Counted from the first letter of the stretch, positions 6,943 through 15,082 are shown. The stretch: DNA of 28,036 bases from an uncultured Lachnospiraceae bacterium (GCA_910576895.1 CAJTJZ010000008.1:1-28036); one strand, 5' to 3'. Numbers and translations: made by a program. Notes: a model not told the origin generated them from the letters alone.

Positions 6943-9031
6943 ATCCACTGCCTCCTCTTCCTTTTACATCTTCTACCATACTGATAATCAAGATAGGACA
7001 TTTTACTGTTTCTTCTACTGTAAAAATTGAAAACCAACCTAATTCCGTACCAGAAATATCATCTTTTGATGCCTTGATTTCTGCTGTACCTGTTTTCCCT
7101 GCAAGGACTATATCATTTCGATGAGCTGCATATCCTGTTCCACGAGAATCATTGATAACTTTTTTCATTCCCTCTAATACTTGATTTGCAGTTTCCTTTG
7201 AAAATGCTTCTGGTATCCAATATTTTACAGATATTTTATTCTGATAGACAAGATATGGCTTTATCATATTGCCTTTATTACAAAAAGCAGAATAAATACA
7301 TGCCAAATGCAAGGGATTCACTAAAATCTGACCTTGTCCATAACCACTATCTGCTAACTGTATTTCTGTTTCCATATGTTCTGAATTAGAATATTGTGAT
7401 TTCGCTATTTTAATCTCAAATGGCAATTCTTTATGAAATCCAAATTGCGTTAGAGATTTTTCCATTTTTTTTGCACCAATTTTTAATGCTGCTTTTGCAA
7501 AATAAATATTATCAGAATAAATCAATGCATTTTCTAAAATAACTGGTTCATATGTATGGAGCGTTGTTATATAATAAGAACCCCAAGAATCATTTTTTTG
7601 CCAGCTTAATCCTACATTTCCGTAATCCTCGTTTGGATCAATTGCTCCCGATTCTAAACCAATAATAGCCGTAACTGGCTTAAATGTTGAACCCGGACAA
7701 AAGACCTGCCGAAATCGATTATACATAGGTTTATTTTCATCCTCATTAAGTGCTGTCCACTGTTCACTTGATAGTCCCATAATAAAATCATTATTATCAT
7801 AAGCTGGTGTGCTAATCAAAGCCAACACTTCTCCAGTATATGGATTTATGGCTACAGAACAGCTTTTGTCTTCCTGAAACTGCTTGTATAAAGAAATTTG
7901 TAAATTAGCATCTATTGTTAGTTGAATATCCTTCCCATGCTCTACCAAAATATCAGCAAGTTCTTCTTTTTCTTTGCCTTCTGAATCCACAATGCAAATC
8001 TTACAGCCATTTTGACCCTTTAGTTCTTTTTCAAATAAGCTCTCCATTCCGCTTTTGCCAATTACACTATTCACTGTATATTCTTTGATAGCATTGCTTG
8101 TAATTCTATCATTTTCTGTATGTTCTTCTAAATCTTCGGCCGTAACATTTTGTACATATCCTATCAAATGTGCTGCCGCTTTACCTAATGGATACTTACG
8201 AATTTCAATATCAGATATCATAACTCCCGAAATTTCCAATAGTCTTTCTTGTCTTTCTTTTTCCTGTAACACTTCTTTGTCTTGATTTACTCTTATTAAT
8301 TCAATTTCTTCCACCTTTGGAATCGTCTTCATAGGAACAAAAGAATCATCCTTTACCCAACGAGCAGATAATTTCTTTTTAATTACTTTTGGTTTTATTT
8401 CCAGTAACCTAGCAACCCTTTTTATTGCTTTCTTTCTATTTTCCAATTTTCCCGGAACAATGCCAACAGAAGATGCTAACCCTTTGGCCGCAAGAACTTG
8501 TCCATTCCTATCTAAAATTTCTCCTCGGTTTGCTTGTATCGTAGAAACTCTTACTTTATCTACTGAAGTTAAATTTGGAAAAATCAAGGAATCATCCCAA
8601 ACTAATTGATAGCCATTTTCACTTTCTATAAAAAGTGCCTTATTCTTAAAACTAATGTTTCCTGCAACTGTATCAAAAGAAGTTTGATATACTACTGTCA
8701 TTTCTTCCTCATGATATGCCAGTATTTCGATTGTCATATTCTGCATTCCAATACCTTCATAAATAGCTGAATTTCGCTTTATAAAATCCTGTTGACTTAT
8801 GCCTGATTCTTTTATATAAAGCATATCATACATTTTTTTATACTCCTGTACTGGAATACAATTCATATATTGAACAAGAAGTTCTGTTGGTGTTTTCCAT
8901 TCCTTCTTCTTATTCAACATTCCTGCCATAGATATCACAGTAATATCTATAGCTATTTCCATAATAATAATTGCAATCCATAGAATCCTTTTTTTCGTTT
9001 TTCTTCGTTTTTGTTTGCTTTTTCCTTTCAT
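6890..9031 (-). CDS. MecA-like class B penicillin-binding protein (PBP2a-type transpeptidase)
   Basis: A 713-aa peptidoglycan D,D-transpeptidase. An N-terminal membrane helix (about 14-36) is followed by an NTF2-like MecA_N domain (about 45-150), the PBP dimerisation domain (about 160-345, including RGEILDRNGQVLA) and the transpeptidase domain (about 370-710). The active-site motifs are complete: STFK with S448, SDN at 506-508, KTG at 646-648. The MecA_N domain places it with PBP2a/PBP5-like low-affinity PBPs rather than ordinary PBP2/PBP3, and it is slightly longer than the 668-aa staphylococcal PBP2a. GGAGG lies 6 nt before the ATG. Two BlaI-type boxes lie 66-163 bp upstream, and blaI-blaR1 are 3.6 kb away, so beta-lactam-inducible expression is likely. 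Low drug affinity is inferred from architecture and cannot be read directly. Confidence 0.94.
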   Translation of the reverse strand: MKGKSKQKRRKTKKRILWIAIIIMEIAIDITVISMAGMLNKKKEWKTPTELLVQYMNCIPVQEYKKMYDMLYIKESGISQQDFIKRNSAIYEGIGMQNMTIEILAYHEEEMTVVYQTSFDTVAGNISFKNKALFIESENGYQLVWDDSLIFPNLTSVDKVRVSTIQANRGEILDRNGQVLAAKGLASSVGIVPGKLENRKKAIKRVARLLEIKPKVIKKKLSARWVKDDSFVPMKTIPKVEEIELIRVNQDKEVLQEKERQERLLEISGVMISDIEIRKYPLGKAAAHLIGYVQNVTAEDLEEHTENDRITSNAIKEYTVNSVIGKSGMESLFEKELKGQNGCKICIVDSEGKEKEELADILVEHGKDIQLTIDANLQISLYKQFQEDKSCSVAINPYTGEVLALISTPAYDNNDFIMGLSSEQWTALNEDENKPMYNRFRQVFCPGSTFKPVTAIIGLESGAIDPNEDYGNVGLSWQKNDSWGSYYITTLHTYEPVILENALIYSDNIYFAKAALKIGAKKMEKSLTQFGFHKELPFEIKIAKSQYSNSEHMETEIQLADSGYGQGQILVNPLHLACIYSAFCNKGNMIKPYLVYQNKISVKYWIPEAFSKETANQVLEGMKKVINDSRGTGYAAHRNDIVLAGKTGTAEIKASKDDISGTELGWFSIFTVEETVKCPILIISMVEDVKGRGGSGYVVKKDSLVLEDWFNNN

Positions 9032-9096
9032 AATTGACCTCCATTCATTTTTTTACTGCTATAGTCTGATTTTATTTTTAATATAGGTATCATTGC

Positions 9097-9118
9097 AAAT
9101 ATTACAGTTGTAAGATTT
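9097..9118. promoter_or_regulatory. BlaI/MecI-type operator box, proximal to the PBP gene
   Basis: The core TACAGTTGTA (9103-9112) fits the TACAnnTGTA recognition dyad of BlaI/MecI repressors. AT-rich flanks (AAATAT left, AGATTT right) are shared with the distal box. It lies 66 bp upstream of the PBP start codon, within the expected promoter region. Confidence 0.8.
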
Positions 9119-9172
9119 CAAAATAAAAATTTTTTATTTAAAAAATATCAGAATATTTTGTGGTACTTATAT

Positions 9173-9194
9173 AAATATTACACCTGTAAGATTT
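9173..9194. promoter_or_regulatory. BlaI/MecI-type operator box, distal
   Basis: The core TACACCTGTA (9179-9188) has the same flanks as the proximal box; the two 22-bp boxes differ only at the two central bases. The centres are 76 bp apart, roughly seven helical turns, which would put two repressor dimers on the same face. The boundary of the IS200/IS605-like element begins about 22 bp further upstream. Confidence 0.8.
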
Positions 9195-9216
9195 ATATGT
9201 CAAGTTATCTTTATGT

Positions 9217-9625
9217 GAACTACCCATCACCTAAAGGTAATGGGCTTCTAAGAGCCTAACAACTCTATTTAAGAAGTTTGATATTTAAGTTTCCACCTGA
9301 CAAGTCAGGCAATCCTTATTCTTATAGGCGTGTCCACTTCGCCTCTACTGTATAGCTTATGGTACTTTTCATCCATGAAAAGTATCACAAGCACAACGCT
9401 ACTTTTTTGTAAGCTGTATGACTACACTTTTTACAGAAGGCTAACTGACGTTTAAAATTTTACGTACTGTACGGTTAGACAGTACAACCACCTATTTTAA
9501 CTTGTCAAAGTACGGATATAATGTGCTTACATACTTATATTATACCATATAGTTTGCAAAAAGACAAGTTTTTCGTGTAATGCCATTCATCCCATAGTCT
9601 AAAGACCATGGGTTTTCTGGCTGAA
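9217..9625 (-). mobile_element. Non-coding IS200/IS605-like element (MITE/PATE) with multi-hairpin RNA
   Basis: Both ends carry imperfect hairpins of identical design: CCCAT-c-ACCT-aa-AGGT-a-ATGGG (9223-9244) and CCCAT-a-GTCT-aa-AGAC-c-ATGGG (9591-9612), in the same orientation. This is the hallmark of IS200/IS605 left and right ends, here with a TAGTTCAC-type right end on the minus strand. The interior has no transposase or nuclease frame of useful length. It holds further hairpins: CCTGAC-aa-GTCAGG (9296-9309), AGGCG...CGCCT near 9325-9345, a 10-bp stem with a 2-nt loop (9363-9384), and GTACTGT...ACAGTAC (9464-9485). It looks like a mobile element that kept its ends and possibly its guide RNA but lost its genes. 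Exact boundaries are approximate. Confidence 0.8.
9539..9567 (-). promoter_or_regulatory. Consensus promoter inside the non-coding element, directed toward the PBP gene
   Basis: On the minus strand TTGTCT (9567-9562), a 17-nt spacer and TATAAT (9544-9539) form a near-consensus sigma-A promoter close to the left-end hairpin. Transcription would run through the whole structured interior and on toward the PBP operon. No hairpin followed by a clear T-tract is visible before the right end. Confidence 0.7.
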
Positions 9626-9755
9626 ACTATATAAAAAATTAGACAAAAAATTATTCACTTGATAACTTCAAGTTTGTAAGTATCTCAAATAGAATAAGAA
9701 AGGCAGAAAAACATCGTAGCAATACGGAAGGGGGGTGGGTCAAGTTAAGTCCTCT

Positions 9756-11119
9756 TTAGGTAATGGAGAGTTCATAGATAATGATAGCAAAGCAGGCAGT
9801 TATAAATTCTGTAAGACAAAAAGCATACCATATCTGGTTTACTCCAATAAAGTTGCTTAGTAGATAGGCGGCTGGTACAATAATAAGAAGATATCGTAAT
9901 AATGAAATAAATAAAGATTGATATCCTTTTCCTAACCCTTCTAATGCACCGGAGCAAGTAATAGAAACGGCAGATATAATAAAACCGAAACTAATGATAT
10001 GCAAAGCGGTTGTTCCAATCGTAATTGTTTCCGTATTATCAGTAAATAATCCAATTAATTTTTCGGGTATTAGCCATGATAAGATAGTTCCAATGGACAT
10101 AATAATAAAATTCATAATTAATGCAGTATGGTAAATTTTTTTAACACGACCATATTCTTTTGCACCAAAATTATAGCCAATTAAAGGACGAATCCCTTGA
10201 ATAATGCCATTTGCAGTTAAATATATAAAAGTTTGTAATTTATAATATACACCAAGAACAAGCACATATTTTTCAGAAAAGTTTGCTAAAATTCCATTTA
10301 AAATAGAAATCAATAAGGAAGGTAATGCTAAGTTTAAAGTTGCAGAGATTCCTATAGAATAACTCTTTTTTATAATCGCAATATCAGGTTTTAAATACTT
10401 TCTGTTTATTTTTATTGGAATGTGACAGAACATATAAAATAATAAATATACAAGTAATGTAACACATTGTCCAATGCCTGTAGCATAGGCAGCTCCCGCA
10501 ATACCCATAGCAGGAAAGAACCCAATTCCAAAAATCATCATAGGATCTAAAATAATATTGACAATACAACCACATATCATACTGAACATAGAAACCTTCA
10601 TATTACCTATGGATTGAAAAATTTTTTCAAATGCTAGTCCTAGTGTGATAATAGGAGAAAATAAAAATGCTCGGGAAGAATAACATAATGCCAATGTTAT
10701 AATTTCTTTATCGGATGAAAAACTATTTAAAAATACAGGCATATAAAAAATACAAAGAAGCAAGATTTTATATGCCGTTCAAACAAAATACAAAGAAGCA
10801 TTAATAGGATACCATGTAAAAAGCTAAAAAAAACGCCTTGTGTAGCTGTTTTATTTGCACGAACTTGATCTTTAGCCCCTAAATAAAAGGAAATGATTGC
10901 ATTCATACCAACACCAAAGCCAATAGCAATAGCATTAATAAAATTTTGTACTGGATAGACAAGAGCTAACGCTGTCATAGCATTTTCATTAATTTTAGCG
11001 ATAAAATAACTATCAATAATATTATATAATGAGTTGATAGCCATAGAAATTACCATTGGAAGTGACATAGATACAACTAATGGTAAGATATTCTTTTCTT
11101 TCATAAATTTTTGTTCCAT
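9756..11119 (-). pseudogene. MATE family multidrug efflux transporter, frameshifted
   Basis: A MATE (multidrug and toxic compound extrusion) transporter of the MepA/DinF-like type, whose reading frame is broken near 10740-10800. The N-terminal part (start ATG at 11119 down to the shift) covers the first three or so helices (LPLVVSMSLPMVISMAINSLYNIIDSYFIAK, TALALVYPVQNFINAIAIGFGVGMNA). The remaining helices continue in another frame to a TAA at 9756-9758. Removing a 38-bp insertion restores one frame of about 445 residues, the normal family length. The break falls inside transmembrane segment 3 or 4, so neither piece should work alone. A promoter lies upstream at 11190-11218. The second part could start internally at a TTG, but a half-transporter is unlikely to be functional. 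Confidence 0.9.
10738..10800. repeat. 38-bp insertion with direct and inverted repeat signature in the MATE gene
   Basis: AAAATACAAAGAAGCA occurs at 10747-10762 and again at 10785-10800, exactly 38 bp apart. GGCATATAAAA (10738-10748) is repeated in inverse orientation as TTTTATATGCC (10766-10776). The extra segment is thus built from copies of adjacent sequence, one direct and one inverted. This is the signature of a template switch at a quasi-palindrome rather than of a mobile element. 38 is not a multiple of three, so it causes the frameshift. Confidence 0.85.
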
Positions 11120-11189
11120 ATATTTCCCCACAAAATAAGATGAATTTTTTGAAAAAATTAATCCTATAAAATTTTATATTATAATTTTT

Positions 11190-11218
11190 ATTGTATCATA
11201 AACCATTGAAAGAAGCAA
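11190..11218 (-). promoter_or_regulatory. Promoter of the MATE gene
   Basis: On the minus strand TTGCTT (11218-11213), a 17-nt spacer and TACAAT (11195-11190) lie about 70 bp upstream of the MATE start codon. Two matches are imperfect, but spacing is optimal. Confidence 0.6.
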
Positions 11219-11270
11219 TAGAATCAATTTTTTTGATTATTTGTTTCTTGTAATTCAAATGATTAAAATA

Positions 11271-11299
11271 TTGATATTTTGCTTATTGCTTATTATAAT
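11271..11299 (+). promoter_or_regulatory. Promoter of the YwqG-domain gene
   Basis: TTGATA (11271-11276), a 17-nt spacer and TATAAT (11294-11299) give an excellent sigma-A promoter. Transcription would begin near 11306, downstream of the early in-frame start codons at 11241 and 11259. This decides in favour of the ATG at 11364, which also has its own ribosome binding site. Confidence 0.75.
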
Positions 11300-11363
11300 G
11301 AATATAATGATTGGTTTCAATTTATTTTATCGTTGGTTTTTAGAGAAGGTAGAGAGGATATTT

Positions 11364-13328
11364 ATGGAGATAGAGAAAACAGGTTTAGAAACAACAAAGA
11401 GTTTAAAACAGCCAAACTTAGGTCTTATTCATTCAATTTCTTTGGAAGATAAGAAACAGGAAGAAAAGGCAGAGAAGATTATAGAAGCATGGAAATATTA
11501 TGATACATATCGCAGAAAACAAGAAGGAAGGATAGAAGCTTCTTATTTTGGATTTCCACGAAGTGAGGGGGAAATCAGTAAACCGATAAAGGAATTTTTT
11601 GAAAAAGAAGGGGAATTTTTAACAGAAAGTTATTGTGTTCTTTCTTATGATTTTGAAAAAATACAAAAACGTGTATTTTATTGTGCAATAAATCCATTTG
11701 GATTTAATCCTATGATTCAAAATCCTATTTTAGATGATCAATCTGGATTAAGTGAATTAAAAAAAAGAATAAAAGAAAAATACAGAATCATAGGGCGTTT
11801 TGGATTGCAAGAAGTTTATACACTAAAAGAAACTTTTGTACCAGAATATTTTGCTATTGGAGAAAGTGGTACTTATTATGCTTTTCATGGGATTCATATA
11901 ATAAAAACAGAAAGTTTAGCAGCACTTCTTGCAAAACTTTTTGATTTTACAAAAGTATCTTTAATAGAAATTTATAAAGGATATTTAAGCATTTCTCGTT
12001 TTGATCATAGATTGGAATATTGTTATGATAGAAAGGATTTTTTAGAATCTATCTATCATAGAGAGCAGACAAAAGTTGATTTCTTTACAAAATTTACAAA
12101 GGCAGAGATGATAAGAGAATTAGCGGAACAATTAGATAGTATACTTGCGGAAATTTTTTATAAGATTCCTATTTTATATTTTCAGTTTGAAAAAGCAGTA
12201 GGAGGAGCTTATGAATTAAATATTTTGGAACAATTTGCATTTGAATGTCATAATAAAGCAGAACAGCAGAAGTTTCGTAAGGGGCTTTTAGATAAGAAGA
12301 AAAAACTTGTATGGAAATTATGGGGTCATAGTATCGGGAAAGAAGTCGTTTTACGTGAATTTACAGGGATTCTTTTTTGGTATATGGAAAATGGAAGTTA
12401 TGGTTGGAAATTGAGGGATTGTCTTAAGATTAATATTGGTTTTTCTAATTTTCATGGAGAAATAAAAACAGAGGAAACGATTTATAAGAATATAGATAGT
12501 ATTTTAGAAACAATAAAAGAAAGAACAAAAATAACAGCTTATTCCCTAACAATGAATAAAAAAAGAAAACCCAGACTTTTTGATAGTAAATTTGGCGGAC
12601 TTGCTTATTGGGATTTAAAAAAAGAATATCCATGTGATTTAAATGGAAAAAAATTAATGTTAATAGCACAAATTAATTTAGATCAAAATCCTATGGAAGC
12701 ATTATTACTAAAAGGAGGCATGTTACAGTTTTTTGGTGATGGTGAAGAAATTTTTTGTCAAGGATTTGGTGCAGCAGATGATCAGAATACGTTTCGAGTT
12801 ATTTATCATAATAAAATTGATTATAATATTACAAAAGAAGAATTGATAGCATTTGGCTTGCCAGATAGTACAGAGAAGGAAAAGGGATATATTCATATGC
12901 CTATTTCTAAAGAGCTTGCTTTTGATGTAGAAAAGAAAGAAGTATTTATGAATATGCAAGATTACCGATTTAGGAAGGAATTAAAAACAGCAATAGAACA
13001 AAGGTTTTCTATTAATATTATGGAAAATCCCTATCATATTTTAGATTCCGATATTGTGGCAGATAAATTTGATTATCCCGGTCATTGGATTTTAGGATAT
13101 TCTGATTTTGTAGGAAAAGATCCTAGAAATTATAAGGAATATAGAGAACAGTTTCAGCAATATGATAGACAATTATTTCAATTTGATGTGCATTATTTGG
13201 ATGAAAATGATTATTATTTACAATATGGTGGTTGTGGTGTTGCACACTTCTTTATTCCTAGTCAAGATTTAGAACAAAAGGATTTTAGCCATATTATGTA
13301 TCATTGGGAGTCTTGTAAAATGTTATAA
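11364..13328 (+). CDS. Protein with C-terminal YwqG/DUF1963 domain and unknown N-terminal region
   Basis: A 654-aa protein. The last roughly 250 residues match the YwqG (DUF1963) family: SKFGGLAYW..EYPCDLNGKKLMLIAQINL, then GGMLQFFGDGEEIFCQGFGAADDQNTFRVIY, HWILGYSDF and YGGCGVAHFFIPSQDLEQKDFSHIMYHWE. YwqG proteins are often found near polymorphic toxin and immunity genes, but their biochemistry is unclear. The first roughly 400 residues are a charged, helix-rich region that I do not recognise, which makes this more than twice the length of a stand-alone YwqG protein. The start at 11364 is chosen because GAGAGG is nearby and a strong promoter (11271-11299) lies upstream of it. A longer version starting at 11259 would add a hydrophobic helix but would begin upstream of the promoter. 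It is 48 nt from the response regulator gene and may be co-transcribed. Confidence 0.85.
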   Translation: MEIEKTGLETTKSLKQPNLGLIHSISLEDKKQEEKAEKIIEAWKYYDTYRRKQEGRIEASYFGFPRSEGEISKPIKEFFEKEGEFLTESYCVLSYDFEKIQKRVFYCAINPFGFNPMIQNPILDDQSGLSELKKRIKEKYRIIGRFGLQEVYTLKETFVPEYFAIGESGTYYAFHGIHIIKTESLAALLAKLFDFTKVSLIEIYKGYLSISRFDHRLEYCYDRKDFLESIYHREQTKVDFFTKFTKAEMIRELAEQLDSILAEIFYKIPILYFQFEKAVGGAYELNILEQFAFECHNKAEQQKFRKGLLDKKKKLVWKLWGHSIGKEVVLREFTGILFWYMENGSYGWKLRDCLKINIGFSNFHGEIKTEETIYKNIDSILETIKERTKITAYSLTMNKKRKPRLFDSKFGGLAYWDLKKEYPCDLNGKKLMLIAQINLDQNPMEALLLKGGMLQFFGDGEEIFCQGFGAADDQNTFRVIYHNKIDYNITKEELIAFGLPDSTEKEKGYIHMPISKELAFDVEKKEVFMNMQDYRFRKELKTAIEQRFSINIMENPYHILDSDIVADKFDYPGHWILGYSDFVGKDPRNYKEYREQFQQYDRQLFQFDVHYLDENDYYLQYGGCGVAHFFIPSQDLEQKDFSHIMYHWESCKML

Positions 13329-13376
13329 AAATAGAGTATAAAATTTAAAATGAAAAAAGGAAGGAATCGATTTTCT

Positions 13377-14060
13377 ATGCCAGTGATTTTAATTATTGAA
13401 GATGATAGTAATATTAATCATCTTTTAAAGGAAGCATTATCAAAAGAAGGCTATGAATGTGTGCAAGCATTTTCTGGTACAGAAGCAGAACTTGTATTAA
13501 AACAAAGGGAATTTTCTTTAATTTTACTAGATTTAATGCTGCCCGGACTTAACGGAGAAGAAGTGTTAAGAAAGATTCGAGAACAAGGAAATATCCCTGT
13601 CATTGTTTTAACAGCGAGAGATGCATTAGAAGAAAAGGTAACGCTTTTAACAAATGGAGCAGATGATTATATTACAAAGCCATTTGAAATTAAAGAAGTT
13701 TTAGCAAGGATTTCTGTACAGATTCGTCATTCTATGAAGACAAATTTGGCAGAGGAAAAGAAAGAGATAGTTACTTATCGGGATTTATGTATAGATAAAA
13801 AGAACTTTACCGTTAGTATTGCTGGAACTGTTTTGCCTAAGATTACAAAACAGGAGTTTTTAATTTTAGAATTATTAATTAAAAATCCATTGCGTGTATT
13901 TAGTAAAGAAGATATTTTTGAATATGCATGGCAGGAAATGTATATGGGAGAAACAAAAACATTAGATGTGCATATTAGTAATATTCGAAAAAAAATAAAA
14001 CAAGTTACAAAGGAGGAATATATTGAAACTGTTTGGGGAATTGGATATCGTCTTATATAA
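13377..14060 (+). CDS. OmpR/PhoB-family response regulator
   Basis: A 227-aa DNA-binding response regulator. The receiver domain has the acidic pair in IIEDD (residues 9-10), the phosphoacceptor D52 in LILLDLMLPG, T79 in VLTAR and K101 in YITKPF. The C-terminal winged-helix (trans_reg_C) domain ends in TLDVHISNIRKKIK..ETVWGIGYRLI. The ATG at 13377 is preferred over 13350 because it follows AAAGGAAGGA and gives the standard receiver N terminus (MPVILIIEDD). It stands at the head of an ABC ATPase - permease - kinase cluster, so its likely partner is the kinase at 16004-17050 and its likely target the promoter at 14079-14116. Clusters of this layout usually respond to peptide antibiotics or bacteriocins. 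Confidence 0.95.
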   Translation: MPVILIIEDDSNINHLLKEALSKEGYECVQAFSGTEAELVLKQREFSLILLDLMLPGLNGEEVLRKIREQGNIPVIVLTARDALEEKVTLLTNGADDYITKPFEIKEVLARISVQIRHSMKTNLAEEKKEIVTYRDLCIDKKNFTVSIAGTVLPKITKQEFLILELLIKNPLRVFSKEDIFEYAWQEMYMGETKTLDVHISNIRKKIKQVTKEEYIETVWGIGYRLI

Positions 14061-14078
14061 ACTTTACTCTTTTTTTAC

Positions 14079-14116
14079 TTTTCTTTAGCGTTTTCTTAGG
14101 ATTTTTTTGCTATGAT
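14079..14116 (+). promoter_or_regulatory. Direct-repeat box and -10 upstream of the ABC transporter genes
   Basis: TTTTCTTTAG (14079-14088) and TTTTCTTAGG (14091-14100) form a direct repeat spaced 11-12 bp, one helical turn. A TATGAT -10 (14111-14116) follows, and no good -35 hexamer is visible. OmpR-type regulators commonly activate by binding such tandem repeats next to or over the -35 position. The likely binder is the response regulator encoded immediately upstream; this is inference. Confidence 0.55.
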
Positions 14117-14176
14117 AAATTTTATCAAGAAATAAATGAAAACATATAAAAAAAGAAAAGATTGGAGTGGCAAAAA

Positions 14177-15082
14177 ATGAGTGAAATTTTATTGCAGACA
14201 AAAGGGCTAACAAAACAATATGGACATCAAAAAGCAGTCGATCATGTAAATATCCATATTAAAAAAGGTGCGATTTATGGATTTATAGGAAGGAATGGTG
14301 CAGGAAAGACAACATTTTTAAAAATGATTGGCGGATTGGCAAAACCAACAGAAGGAGAAATAGAATTATTTGGCTATTCAGGTAAACAATTAAAGATGGT
14401 GCGTTCCCGAGTAGGTTGTTTAATTGAAACACCGGGACTTTATTATGGAATGAATGCGAGAGATAATTTAAAAATGAAATGTAAATTACTTGGAGTAAAA
14501 CGGGAAGGCTATTTAGAAGAAATTTTGGAAACCGTAGGGCTTCCTGATGTGGGAAATAAGAAAGTAAGACATTTTTCTTTAGGTATGAAGCAACGTCTTG
14601 GAATTGCACTGGCTTTAGTTGGAGAACCCGATCTTTTACTTTTAGATGAGCCTATTAATGGACTTGATCCACAGGGAATTGTGGAAGTAAGAGATACAAT
14701 TTTGCGGCTGAAAAAAGAACGGAATATGACAATTTTAATTTCCAGTCATCTTTTAGAGGAACTTTCTAAAATTGCTACCGATTATGGAATTATTCATAAA
14801 GGAAGTCTTTTACAGGAATTGACAAAAGAGGATTTAATGAAGCATTGCGGTGAAAGAATAGAATTGGTAGTAGATTATCCAGAACAAGCAGTACCAATTT
14901 TGGAACAGCTAGGATTTTTGAATTATCAAGTAATGAGTAAGGAAAAAATCTATATTTTTGAACGATTAGAAGATAGTGCAAGGCTTAATATGGAGCTTGC
15001 AAAAGCAGGGGTTATGGTAAAGAGTATTTCCATTGCAAATGAGGAACTGGAAAGCTATTTTTTAAATTTAACAAGTGCATAA
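14177..15082 (+). CDS. ABC transporter ATP-binding protein (BcrA/LanF-like)
   Basis: A 301-aa ABC ATPase. Walker A is GRNGAGKTT (residues 38-46), the signature is FSLGMKQRL (about 133-141, the FSLGM variant typical of antibiotic-peptide exporters), Walker B is LLLLDEP (about 153-159), and the switch histidine is in ILISSH. The C-terminal extension of about 90 residues is typical of the BcrA/LanF drug- and bacteriocin-immunity group. The start at 14177 follows GGAGTGG by 6 nt. It is paired with the permease encoded 67 nt downstream. Likely role: ATP-driven removal or export of a peptide antibiotic or a lipid-linked target, controlled by the flanking two-component pair. The substrate cannot be predicted. 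Confidence 0.94.
   Translation: MSEILLQTKGLTKQYGHQKAVDHVNIHIKKGAIYGFIGRNGAGKTTFLKMIGGLAKPTEGEIELFGYSGKQLKMVRSRVGCLIETPGLYYGMNARDNLKMKCKLLGVKREGYLEEILETVGLPDVGNKKVRHFSLGMKQRLGIALALVGEPDLLLLDEPINGLDPQGIVEVRDTILRLKKERNMTILISSHLLEELSKIATDYGIIHKGSLLQELTKEDLMKHCGERIELVVDYPEQAVPILEQLGFLNYQVMSKEKIYIFERLEDSARLNMELAKAGVMVKSISIANEELESYFLNLTSA

Noticed and set aside
9390..9460. A coding remnant with FCKKCSHTAYKK in the IS200/IS605-like element
   Set aside because: The open stretch is only about 25 codons and does not match the TnpB zinc ribbon spacing.
11241..11363. A longer N terminus with a membrane helix for the YwqG-domain protein
   Set aside because: A consensus promoter (11271-11299) lies inside this stretch, so a transcript would start after these codons, and they have no ribosome binding site.
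14283..14609. A 108-codon minus-strand frame opposite the ABC ATPase
   Set aside because: It mirrors the Walker A to signature region of the ATPase gene and has no independent support.
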